Below, piece by piece: positions 1 to 12,000 of a stretch of DNA of 27,820 bases. Location: contig KN885523.1 of assembly GCA_000934455.1 (NCBI GenBank), forward strand, positions 76,920 to 104,739, in the 5' to 3' direction. The translations under genes were made by a program, and so were the position numbers. Source of the DNA: Apostichopus parvimensis. Lineage: Eukaryota; Echinodermata; Holothuroidea; Aspidochirotida; Stichopodidae. The notes beneath the pieces are model-generated. The model was not told the DNA's origin, did not search any database, and worked only from the letters and a program-made list of their open reading frames with translations. Positions within the stretch are counted from its first letter, which is position 1; each line of letters begins with the position of its first letter.

Positions 1-99
1 CTGTAAAGCCGGCGGGACATATACAGTGGTATCCAAATAACATGTCAATCGGCAGACAGGTACCTCCGTTCTGACAAACATGGCTGTCACAGGGATGAG
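1..99 (-). CDS. Exon 16: EGF-like repeat 15, cut by the window edge
   Basis: Acceptor CTTTTTTTTTTTTCAAG precedes an in-frame start at 99 with phase 1. The visible part reads HPCDSHVC-QNGGTC-(x10)-CIC-PAGFTG, five of six expected cysteines. The sixth must lie beyond base 1. CQNGGTC matches the O-fucose consensus. Residues from about 606. Confidence 0.88.
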
Positions 100-3000
100 C
101 TTGAAAAAAAAAAAGAGTTGAAAAGAAAAAGGAATTTGAAGATAGAAGAAGAAGAAAAATTCACTGTTAGAAACTTAAGAAATGTATCTAGTCATTAATT
201 ATCTCATTGTACCATCTTCAAGTGGTTACAAGTGTATAGAGTATCAACAAATCAGGAATCTGTACCTACAGGCTACAGCCCAGACAAAAGAAACTTGAAA
301 ACTTCATGCTCGTTTTCGAGTAGTACCGCAACCAAAAAAAGAGTTGCTTTTGAGGCACATTTGTTAAATATGACTTTTCAGAGAAGTGATTTGTCAAAGA
401 TTGCTGGTTGTCAAGGGCAGCCATTACTGACAGGATGCTTTAATTCTTTTGTCTTTTTTTCTTCGTACTTCTGGTTGTTCTCGAATAAATGAAAAATCCC
501 TGCTATCCAGCTGTCTTTCTGTAAAGTAATTAGGCATGGATCTAGGGGGTTTACTAGCCCACTCCATCCCTCCCAACCTCTCCCCCCCCCCTAATTTCAT
601 CCCTAAAAAAAGAAACAAATGAAATGAAAGTAGTTATTAGCACAACCTTGCAATGTAGACCTAACTAAAAGACCTAATTTATAGCATAAGTATGCCTAGG
701 AATACACCATTCCACATTTAAAGTTTCAAGTTTTTACTGCGTGAGGGACTTCAAGAAACCCCCTCCCCCTCCCCCTACACGGGAGTCAGCTTCATCGACC
801 TCACCGCCACTGCCTCCTCTTTAAAATCCCGGTAAAGTTTGTGATTTTTTGTTAAGTCATGCCAGGATAAATTATTTCCAGTAGAAAGAGTACATGAGAA
901 GGAAGTGAACAGCAAAGTCTCAACCCAAGTTGCTCACTTCCTTGTTCTGGTTTTTGATCGAGATTATAAATAAAAAAAGCAAAAACGAGACAAAAGAAAA
1001 CACTGAATAAATGGATAATTGAATTACCTGGCATTTGGGGTGTTATTGGGTCATCTGTAGGGGGTACGGAACAATCAATACCACTGTATCCATTGACACA
1101 GTCACAGTAGAACGCAGTGGAAAACATCATACACAATCCACCGTTCTTACAGCTATCACAGGGACCAGCGGGAGCTGTCGAAAGGGAAATCAAAGTTAAA
1201 ACCAATCACAGAGAAGCGGGTAGAGGTCAAGTAGTGAAACACAGGTCAAATTCAATGAGCGGACACAAACATTGACTTAATCTGATTTCAGCGGTTAGAA
1301 ATTGCAAGCTTGTCTATATATTGACCGCTTAGAGATTGTTTTCTTGGAATAGGACAATTTAGCAGGAAATCATCGCAGAGCAAACTGAACATTGTAAAAA
1401 CGTCTTTTTTGCGTTCAGAAAAGCAAAATTTGCAAAGAATACAAATAGATATAGTGGACATTGTGGTGATTCATATACTTATTGACATATGCAAGAAAGG
1501 AACTAAAAAATACCTTAGTCACTGTTCATTTATAGTTCTTGTATTGTTATCTATGTTTATTCAATTTTAGTTGTATTTGATAAGAGAATACAACGATCTG
1601 ATTCTGCTGAAGAATATGATCAAGTCATCAAAGGATCTTGTGAATACCGAGAAGATTTCACATAGTCACTAGCATATGCGTGACAAGACGTTCTTTCCAA
1701 ACTTTAACGAATTAATTGATATTATAGCGAAAACATAAAATGTTCAATGTTTAAACAGAAAGAAACAACTAGGTGTAAGAATGATTTGTTCATGCTGTGA
1801 GCTGTATTTGAGGTGAGACCCTGACTTGGAAGGGGGGGGGAAGGGCCGGGGGGTTTGGCTATTATCTTTACTGTCACACTTTTGTTGACTTTCTTTTCTT
1901 GTCCTGGGAGTGATCTACTTTTCAAGTCCCACAATGGCTTTTAGTTCACTTCCTTTCACTTTGACACTTCTTGTTTAAAAAACAAATAAACTGAACTGAA
2001 CTGACTCACTCTCACAGATGCTTCCAGTAAAACCTTCCGGGCAATTACAATAGACAGCTTGGTCTGCATTCAGGTAACACTCTCCATTGTTCTGACAAGG
2101 GTTCATAGAACATGGAGCTACACAGCAGAAAAAAAAAAAATCAAAATTACAGTATGAAATGTTTCCCGAAAGGTAATTAGTGTGGTATTGAAGAACTAAG
2201 CATGCATATACTCCGGATGTGTGACCTGATTAATTTGCAGATAACATTGCAAGGGTCCTACCTGTTACACGTAAGATTTTTCAGAGGGGTTCTACTCGTA
2301 ATACGTAAGTTTGGCATGTAATAACATTTCTGAGTAGTCAAATGGAAACTTTATTTCAGAAATACATTCAAAATAAATGTGTTCCTGATACATCATCTGC
2401 TTTTCAAGTTGTTTTTTTTTTTTTTATAGATATATTTCCATTTTTTTTTCTATTTAATGCCGACTTACGTTACCCCTATCAACATAATGGACTAACCTAC
2501 AAAGGTCTAGATAAATCGACTATTGGATGAAGGGTTAACAATTTCCATATCAGACACATATTTTAACATTTACAGACAAGTTATCTATATAAGGACACAG
2601 TACACCTTGAAACATGCCTGCTTGTATTAATTCAAATCTAAGTTCATGTGGTAGTTATTTGCCTTAAAGACTGCTTACAAATTTATTTTCCTACATTGGA
2701 AATTTTTGGGGAAAAAAATCTGTTGGGACAAATCTCCCAGCATACAGCAACAAGTTTGGCTCTGTGTCTGTGTTACCTAGTTAGAAAAAACAACATCCAG
2801 TGTCCATGTATATATATTTATCTGACTATTAATATATATCTGACTATCTATCTCCAGCACTGGCTTGATTTATGACCTTATACCTGTGTACTACGTGTAC
2901 TATGACAAAGAACTTCACAGTTTTATTACGCTTAGTCAGCATGCTGTTTGGTGTTAACACTCCAGGGTGTCTGCACTTGCACAACAAATAGTAACACAAC

Positions 3001-6000
3001 TTACATTGATTAGCTGCATAAGTCATAATAGATTTTAAATAGAATTGATGGCCCATTATAACCTCATATAAAGGATTGAAATTTCTTTACATTTATTAAA
3101 TACATAGCAGAATCGAGTTGCATGCAGTGGGTGCAGTGAAATACTGCTATTACAATCTTTAACATACCTGGAACAAATTGTTGTTCACATAGGCACCGAA
3201 ATATGTAAACCAACTTTATATAAAATAAAACAAAATGTTGAACTTAGATGCAATGTTGGGCTGAGGGATCCTGATCGGTGAACGTAGATTATTTAAAACA
3301 CTTTCCCTTCATGGGATACTTGCATAGGCGTAGATGCCAAATTTGATTTGGGGGCTATAACGACTTGCCCGAAAAATATAACCTAAATTGTTGGCGCGCT
3401 CCGAGCGCATTAACATGTTAATGTGCATATCATGCATCGGTTATTACATCGCATGCCAATAACATACAGTCATATGCCATGTTATTACCCTTCCATATTG
3501 GTTATAATTATTGGGGAAGTCATTACAATAATCATGACAATTATAATATAAGTTCAACCATTGAAAAAAACATTGCAACTTATTTTTCTTTCAGTAGGTG
3601 CCCAAAAAATTCTCAGCACATTGCCCGAATTTTCACAAAAATATTTGGCTGGGGGCTGCAGCCCCCAGCCCCCCCCCCTCCTACGCCTATGGATACTTTT
3701 CTTCCTTGAGAGGAGGGTCTTTTCATGTACTTACGGTGACAAGTAGCATCCTCATCGCTCCTACTCCAATTTGGCTCACATTCGCAATGAAAGTAGTTCT
3801 CCTGCTCTACACACAACTCTCCTGGTCCAGTGCATGCCGCTGGGTTAGCAGAACACAGGTCACCTGTAGAAAATAACATTTAGTAAGGCACCAGATCAGA
3901 TCAGATCAGATCAAACTATAACGCTGCATCTACTATCGGCAGGTTCGGTATTTTTCTGTTCATATCATTGACAGTGGAAGGAGGAAGCTCTTTTGTGTAA
4001 TGTACACACACACACCTTATAAACAAGAAGCTGATATCTCGTAAAATCTCTTTTCCATTCCTTTCTGAGTTGTTTTGACATGAAAAAGGGTGAAGTCCCT
4101 GCTTATAGAGTATGTATGATACTGTTGTTTCTGCACCGCCATATCCCACTGACCTCCACCCCTACCCCACACCACCTACCACCAACTCCTGTTATATCAA
4201 AGAACTGGTCGATTTATAGATGACCACCAACTAAGGGCTGGATAACTCAGTTAGTAAAGCACACAAATCATAATCTTGAGTTCATACGTTCAAACTGAAG
4301 TATTGAAACCGAAAATTACTTTTTGTCCTTTCAAAAACATTGTCTTCATAATTTCACAACCAATTTTTCCATTACATAAGTAAGGTTGGTCAAGAAACAG
4401 AAAAATGTGAGTCAAAAATGGAAATGGTTATTAAAATGGCATTGGATAACAGGCATGGAGGGCTTCATTGCTAGTTTTTAATTAGTACTAACCTTGCCTT
4501 TTCTCACAGATATCTCCCGTATATCCGACCGGGCAGTTACAGACAAAGACATCTCCGTTAACGTTCTTCAAGCAGATCCCGCCATTAAGACAAGGGTTGG
4601 AGGAACAAGGATCTGTTTCATCAGAAACAGAATTCATGAAAGTATACAACCAGTGACACAGACTTATCATAATTATATTGATATTTAGGCTTGTGTAAAA
4701 GTAGGTTGGCCTGCGGATTTGATCCTAGCAGGATCTTCTTCAGAGGCTAAATGTTAAATGATATTTAGGCTTGTGAGAATTCATAAGATTCAGTAAGCTA
4801 TGTATGCTAATAGGGTTCTAGAAACCTTGCGAGCCACAATAGTCTACCTGTGAGCCACAGGAAAAGATGAGAGTATTGCAACATTTTTGCAACTTACATA
4901 TACACTAATAATAACAACTCCTGTTTTTTAGTTTTTTTCCAAACATATCTTTAAGACTTGCATTCTCCTCTGCTTTTTCACTTCACATGATACAATGATT
5001 CACATCAGGATTCACATCACATCAGCACATAATGGTTCACATCAGATCATCTCACATAACATGATGTAAATCTAGAGCAGTACTACACCACACCTATTAA
5101 CCCTACTAACATAGGTAAAATGGACCACTAATGCTTGCATGATGGGCAAGACTGCTTAAGCGTGACTTGTTCTTTCTCTTTCTTTGATGTAGCCATTTTC
5201 AGTTGATTAAACAGTCAACCCCATATTGTAAGGAGTACCTTCGCTTCACTGTAATCTTTTATATTAAAGGTACTAGGAAAAAACGGGGGTAGGTCTCTGA
5301 CATATTTTCTGAAACTCTCAAATTTCTCTGCCCCCTGCGTCCGCCGTGCCCATGAAAATATCGTCGGATTAATATATCTTACCTGCGGTCTCATTACAGA
5401 TTAACCCTCGGTAAATACCGCGGCATTCACAAGCAAAATCGGGAAGGTCACGTTGCGGTTGGTAGGCATTGTAACATGTAGCATTGTTTTGACAGGGAAA
5501 AGATGAGCAGGCACCTGGTGATAGGATGTTGGGTAGTAAGATAAATACGGGGGGTAGAGTGGGTAGTAAGATAAATATGGGGGGTAGGGTGATCACCCAG
5601 GGACCTCTATGTAGAATTCCCAGCATATAGATGATGATGAAGAAGCAGGTTTAATAAAAAAAAAATTAAGAAAAACAATAGAGGGATGCCAAATAATACC
5701 AACCATGGACATCACAGTCTTCAATCTATCAGCTGACACCGATACTAGAATAACTTGTGTACCAAAACAATACCAAATGAGTGAGTATGAAATCTTCAGG
5801 AGATATGATATATGTCAAATCAGCCAGTTTTTTACTTGGTAAGGCTTAATCAGTTTTGGAGCTTATTAAGAAAGTGGTAAAAATAAACTTCACATAATCT
5901 TAGATCGATTAATGATCTTTATGAAGAAAAGGTATCATTTCTTAAATCTACAATTTCTGAATATTTTTGGAAACAGAAACACTTTGCATTCATTATTAGA

Positions 6001-9000
6001 AAAAAGGTTCTGTCAAAAGTGAAAAGAAAATGTGCTAAAAAGGTCTTGAGTGACTTCATAAACACTTTGTGAATGCAACATCGATATTCATACAGATATC
6101 AGCACCCGGCTGTGACATCAACCAATATTATAGCATTATAAAAGACGGCATATACATGGAGGTTAAGCAACCATAGCAACAGCACCTAAGCAAGGGCAAT
6201 ATAAACATATATACAGAGTCATGGTATATAGAAGGTAGGAAGCCACCAACCTTTGTATTGGCATCTAGTTCCAACGAATCCGATAGGACACTGACACGTC
6301 ACTGTGGTAGGGGACGATGCTAAGCAGAGACCTCCATTCAGGCAAGGGTTCGGCGAACAACCCTCTGTAGAGATTGAGAGGGATCGAAATAAGAAGAGTG
6401 CGTTCACACTTTAGCGACAAAGACCGGGTGAAAATTTACACAGTGACATAAATCACCCAAATGAGATGAGTGAAATCACTTGAATGAAGTTCCCAAGGTA
6501 TTTGATAAACTCTGATGGTAGTAAAAGTCATAAAACTGACAGATTGTCTACATAATCACCAGAAAACAGAAATGCAGTACTCTACAGGTCTACCAATTTT
6601 ACTTGACAATAAAAAAAGTGGTGGACTTGGTAAATTAAAATTAGATTCAAAGAAAGTAAAGTCCAAAACGAACTTGTCTGAACGAGCATGATGCTAAGAA
6701 CACATCAGTAGACCAGACTCTAAATCTCTCCCCATAGATCCCACATATGTAAGCAATCCTATGTTAACCAGGTCTTCCTAATTTATTTATGATACTTTAT
6801 TTAAATTTATTTCTATTTGACTATTATTCTTTAACATAGAATACTGTTTTCTTTTAACAAATTCACATGGGTAGAATATAGATTGATCATATATGAGATA
6901 TCAAACCTTAATAGAGATGGCGAGGGTGCTGATCCCACAACGGCCAAAACGCTGGGTTTCATTACTAGTAAGTTGACCTAATTTATCTACTTTAGATAAC
7001 CGCAGTATTACAAATAGGACATTAAGTGTCTTATCAATATCAAACTCTAATATTGTGTCTGATGGTGCACAATCTCAACTTTAAACAACTGACAACACTG
7101 AAGGTGTAGCACCCCCTTCAAGTTACCTGTCGATCCATCACACCAGAGACTGGTGTACATTAGTCATCACATTCACAGTGTGTATCTTTCTCAATATCTT
7201 CCGATGCAGTTATTATAGTGGACAAAGAACACTGGTGTCATTTTCAAGAACATTTCTGGTATTGATCATTTACGAGCAAAAAACTACTCACCTATCTTCA
7301 GTCTACATTATATGCACTTTCCCCATCTACCTAACTTACCAAATTGCAAATGTTCAAGCCCTTCCCTTCTCATATCCCATATTAATCCGGAACAACACCT
7401 ACTCTCTCCTCCTTCGATCCAAGTCTACCGATCAGAAAAGTTCTCTACAGGTAAACATTCACTTTGGGAGGAGACAGGTAAGCAAGCAGCAGAGTACTAC
7501 AAGTCTTCTGTTTCCCATTACAATATAAACTCATGGAGATGATGACTTTTAATTTAATCTGAACTTGATTGATTTTGTGTTCCATGTTTGTCGACCTCCA
7601 GCCACCGACCATGTACGAAACTGTCACGTATATATATATACCTGTAGAGATTTGACAGAAGATACCAATGTATCCGGGTTGACAGTCACAGTGTGTATAT
7701 TCTGTCCCTGATCCAGCTATCACAGAAGAACATTCCCCAGAGTTTTGACAAGGCGAGTTGGAACAAGAACCTGAAATATAACCAAAGAAATGAAGTCAGT
7801 TTAATATGAACATTTTATGACTTGTTACCATTTACACCATATCTGACTTTATATTTTAATATCTTACAACAACAAATTAACAGTTCATCTGAATAGCAAC
7901 ATTCAGTTAAATTTCAGTGAATTGGCTACAAACATTTTTTTTTTTTATAATACAATTATAAAATTGGTGTGATTTGCAATGTTTTGGTTAGTTCTGACTA
8001 AAGGTCCTGCAAGATTAATAAATTAATAGCAAATACAATTTAAAGATGAGGTGATTGGCTAAAGCCATGACTTGTAAATTCACAGTGTTCAAAGTATACA
8101 AGGTAGCATGAGTCATGTGATTGTGTTTAGTATTATGAGGAACCCTAATATCTTAATGAATGTTACTGTATTTACCTGGTGTTACTTGCACAGAACAGTC
8201 ATCTCCAGTGTAACCGTCAAAGCAGTTGCAGAAATAAGCAGACTCGTTCATCGCATGCAAAAAGCAGTTACCATTGCTACAAGGTTGTTCATCACAGGCC
8301 GTCACTGTCAGAGAAGAAAGTACCCACTAATTACTAAAACAATGCAGTGATCAATTGGTAACATATATCAATATGTCTTGTAACAGCAAAATTCCAAAAA
8401 AAGTGAATGATGGATTAATCATAAACCAGAAGAGTTTTTAGTTGATTTGTTTATTACCTGTTTATTAACTGATGAGAAATAAAAAAAATTATACTTACAT
8501 GGAGCTATTTCACAGCGAGAGCCAGAGTATCCCAAAGGACAAACACATATAAGGCCAATACCTCCCCCTTCTAGATTAATGTTCTGACACTTTCCATCGT
8601 TTTCACAAGAACAATCTGCAACGAATATCAAACCAAAGTCATGAAAAGAACAAAATTGATGTTGCTAATGCAAAAAGTTTACATTTTTCTGTTTCTCAGT
8701 AATGAATCAAAGGAGATGGGATGTGATTGGACAGCTAAAGCTCAACTTCACATTCAAAAGTCAACAAACAGAATATTAATACTTTGTATGGTCATGAATG
8801 GTTTAAAGAGGTAAGTTAATATGATATAGCCACCTTCAGGTACACAATTGAATATAACGCAAAAAAGAGCACCTCATACTGCACAAAAGAGGATGGACAC
8901 ATAAAATACCAGCATGTGTAAAACATTGGGGATTCACTTGCAATAAAATGGGAAATCTTTAGAATTTATATCCAACATGCTGACCCAAAACACTATAACC

Positions 9001-12000
9001 TTCTCCCCAGTGTATTATTTCTAGCTGATGCTCAAAACTCATAATGTAGGGATCACTACCCACTGAAGGCTTGATAGCTCAGTCGATAGTGTGCGGGGCT
9101 TGTAAACAATGAGGTCACTTGTTCAAAGCTATTTCGAGCCAAATATTTGTTTGCTCTGTTTGAGGTTTTTTTATACTTCCCAGTCAGTGTACTATTGTAC
9201 AAATCTGTTGAGATGACACACGCTATACAGATATTCAGGCAAATAACTCTGCAACATCAAATCCGATGCAACAATCAATTTACGTATTGTAACTCCAAGA
9301 GACTTGGTGATCTCTTCAACTAACCTCCTTTTCCTGGAATTAACTTTTACAAGTAATATACCTCTGTTGAACAACGATGAAATAGATCATGATCTGGAAT
9401 AACAAACAAATGGTGAGGCCCAAGCAAACCAACCTATACTTTTAGATATAATCTTCCCTTTTTTCTCCCCTGTCTGAGATTCTTACCAGTTACAGATAAA
9501 TGACAGTGATCTCCATAAAATCCTGTTGGGCAAGCACAATAATACTGCTGGACATTAAAGCTCGAAACGAAACATGTGCCTCCGTTTTCGCAGGGTAAAC
9601 TTGCACAGCGGGCTGCATGTGTCAGAACGGAAAAAAAGAAAGTCAGAAGATGAACCATTGGATAGCTCAACAAAGTTAGTCGGGCAGGGTGGAAGCTTTA
9701 GTGCTTAACTGTAAACCCATCATCTATGCATTTTAAATGTATTTTAGTTATCTATTTGTGTGTGTGTGTTCATCTAATACATTTAATACCCAATAGATAA
9801 GTGCATGATGCAACTAAATGCTGTGATCACTGACATTCAGTCTAACACTTAAAATACTGAAACAGATCATGCAAAAGTTCCATTAACTTAACAAAAATTA
9901 TATTGACAATGCATTTTTTTTTTCTCTTCAAACTGTTGAAGCCTTACTTGTTATAAAGAGGCTGCAGGTTGCACCGGCAAAGCCAGGAGCACATGAACAA
10001 GAGTAGCCTCCATCATGCAGGGAACAGAGTCCACCATTCTGGCAAGGGGTGCTGTCACATGCTGAAACTAATCAAGATCATCTCAAGAGGTTAACATCAC
10101 AGTAGCAATCTGTCCTTGCATTTTGCATAGAGGGGGCAGAGAAAAGGTCACTTTCTCTGTACCAATTACAGATGAGTGTGAGTTACGAGTTACTAGGCAA
10201 ATTCTGGTAACTTTTTTACTGCCACATCTTGAAGTTATAAACATCATCATTAAAGGATGATTCATAGTCCATATAAACAAAAACAAAATACTTTGGTGCT
10301 AGAAATGTTTCTAAAGCTTTTGCGGTTTCCAAGATATTCCCCATCTAAAAATATGCTAAATCTGTGGAATGCTCCTTTAAGAGTTATAGATGATGAGGTT
10401 GGCACCTCCTTCAGACCTGTATGGTAATGTTAATCCCTTGTTTTACAAATATTAATAACTCAAAAAACACATGTTCTTTCAACTTCATATGAACAGCAGA
10501 GCCCCCTTAGATGACAATCAACACCATTTGTTCTTGACAAAATTTGTAATAAATTGTATAAAACGTGTCATTTGAGGCTATGATATTCACTATGCTAAAT
10601 CCCATTGAGTTTTGTGTCGCCTCTGAGGAATTTTTGACATAAATGGTTTGTGTATTAGACTTAATAGTCCAGTCACTTTAACTGATGAACCTCAGTTGTT
10701 TAATGGGTTATTTCTCAACACTTAGAGGTAATATAGAGGTAACCTTGACTGATTGCAGTGTTTTATTAAAGATCCAAACACATATTAAAATAAATCTGTG
10801 TCATTCTTTAAAATGGAACCCATGTGGTAGGAACAAGTCCATTTGAAAAGGAAATCGCTGAAGGGAGGAGATAAATTCTCTTTATCAATGACATGGAGTA
10901 TTAAGTACCTGTTTCAGGTTAGTGTAAGGTTTACAGGACTCACACAATAGACCATGAGTCATTTTCAATTTGTTCTATCTAACCACATGTATTGACATTG
11001 ATATTTGATATCCTGACCAATTTTAATGATGATTAATAACCTAACATTGCAATAATCCAATTCCTTAAAACTGCACAACCTGTTCACAAGGTAAACAAAA
11101 GGAGAAAGTTTTATTTGTTCCTGTACCATACAATATTGATCCAGTTGTAGAAATACTGAGAACCGCTTTGTACTACAGTAAGTCTCATCAAATAGTCTTT
11201 TTTAAGTCAAATACAATACTACAAAAGGTCAACAAGGAATTTCAGGAGGAAACCGAAACAAGGTCAACCGATGTCTACAAGATCTTTGAAGGAAACACAA
11301 AATATGTTCAGATAGGAGACTAACCATCTAGTCTTTGGCATAGAGAACCGGTATATCGATCCGAACACTGGCACCAAATTCTTGCGTTAGCACCCTGAAA
11401 GCAGACCCCACCATTCAAACATGGAAGTTCTCCACAGTCAGTTGGACCTGAGGAAGAAAATATCGATTGATTACTTAGTATTGCAAAACTGAAGTCAAAC
11501 ATAATCAAATTTGATGTCCTATTCTATTGATTCTGCTACAAGAAAATTACAGGTTCACGACAAACCCACAATCATTACTACTAGTACAGGTACTACAGGC
11601 AAACTGTAAACCCACCAACATAACTACTAGTACAGGTAGACTGTACACCCACCAACATTACTACTAGTACAGGTAGACTGTAAACACACTAACATTACTA
11701 CTAGTACAGGTACATTTTAGAGCCACAAAACATCCATATATATGAACAACAAAAGAAATGTGAAAAATACAAGATTGAAGCAAAGGTTATTTTTGTTTCT
11801 ATCACTGATACATTCAACATTTTCCATTCACAATTGGGGAAGCCATTTTCAGTTTATCTTATTGTAACTAGTGATGTGGTAATTGTAGATTGTGGCTAGG
11901 CTACTGAATATAAAGAGCTGTTGTTCACTGTTATGGCATGGGAACCCACCTGGTTATACCACATTACCATGACATGCCCAGGATAAATGGAGCAGCAAAC

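Larger units (their letters stand above)
3864..4492 (-). other. Intron between EGF repeats 11 and 12
   Basis: Phase-1 intron containing an AGATC microsatellite (3893-3913), a short AC run near 4006-4015 and the tRNA-like sequence at 4235-4304. Confidence 0.7.
4613..5382 (-). other. Intron between EGF repeats 10 and 11
   Basis: Phase-1 intron containing the 17-bp direct repeat pair with the hammerhead-like motif (4679-4775) and a degenerate TTCACATCA-type repeat (4981-5064). Confidence 0.7.

Noticed and set aside
852..1205. Minus-strand 117-codon ORF containing an EGF core
   Set aside because: It reads through the exon 1028-1174 into introns on both sides. The GT and AG borders and phase-1 rule trim it to the exon. 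The same applies to the other ORFs overlapping EGF exons.
2293..2478. Inverted CGTAAGT/ACTTACG pair suggesting another MITE
   Set aside because: Arms need several gaps to align, and no target duplication could be found.
3170..3245. Possible EGF half-exon with C-L-C-E and a phase-1 donor (GTATGT)
   Set aside because: Only the C-x-C pair is present. There are no upstream cysteines, no final cysteine and no convincing acceptor.
11578..11712. Regularly spaced repeats resembling a small CRISPR array
   Set aside because: Spacing is 46, 37, 37 with spacers that are themselves similar. It is an intronic minisatellite in an animal gene, with no cas genes.
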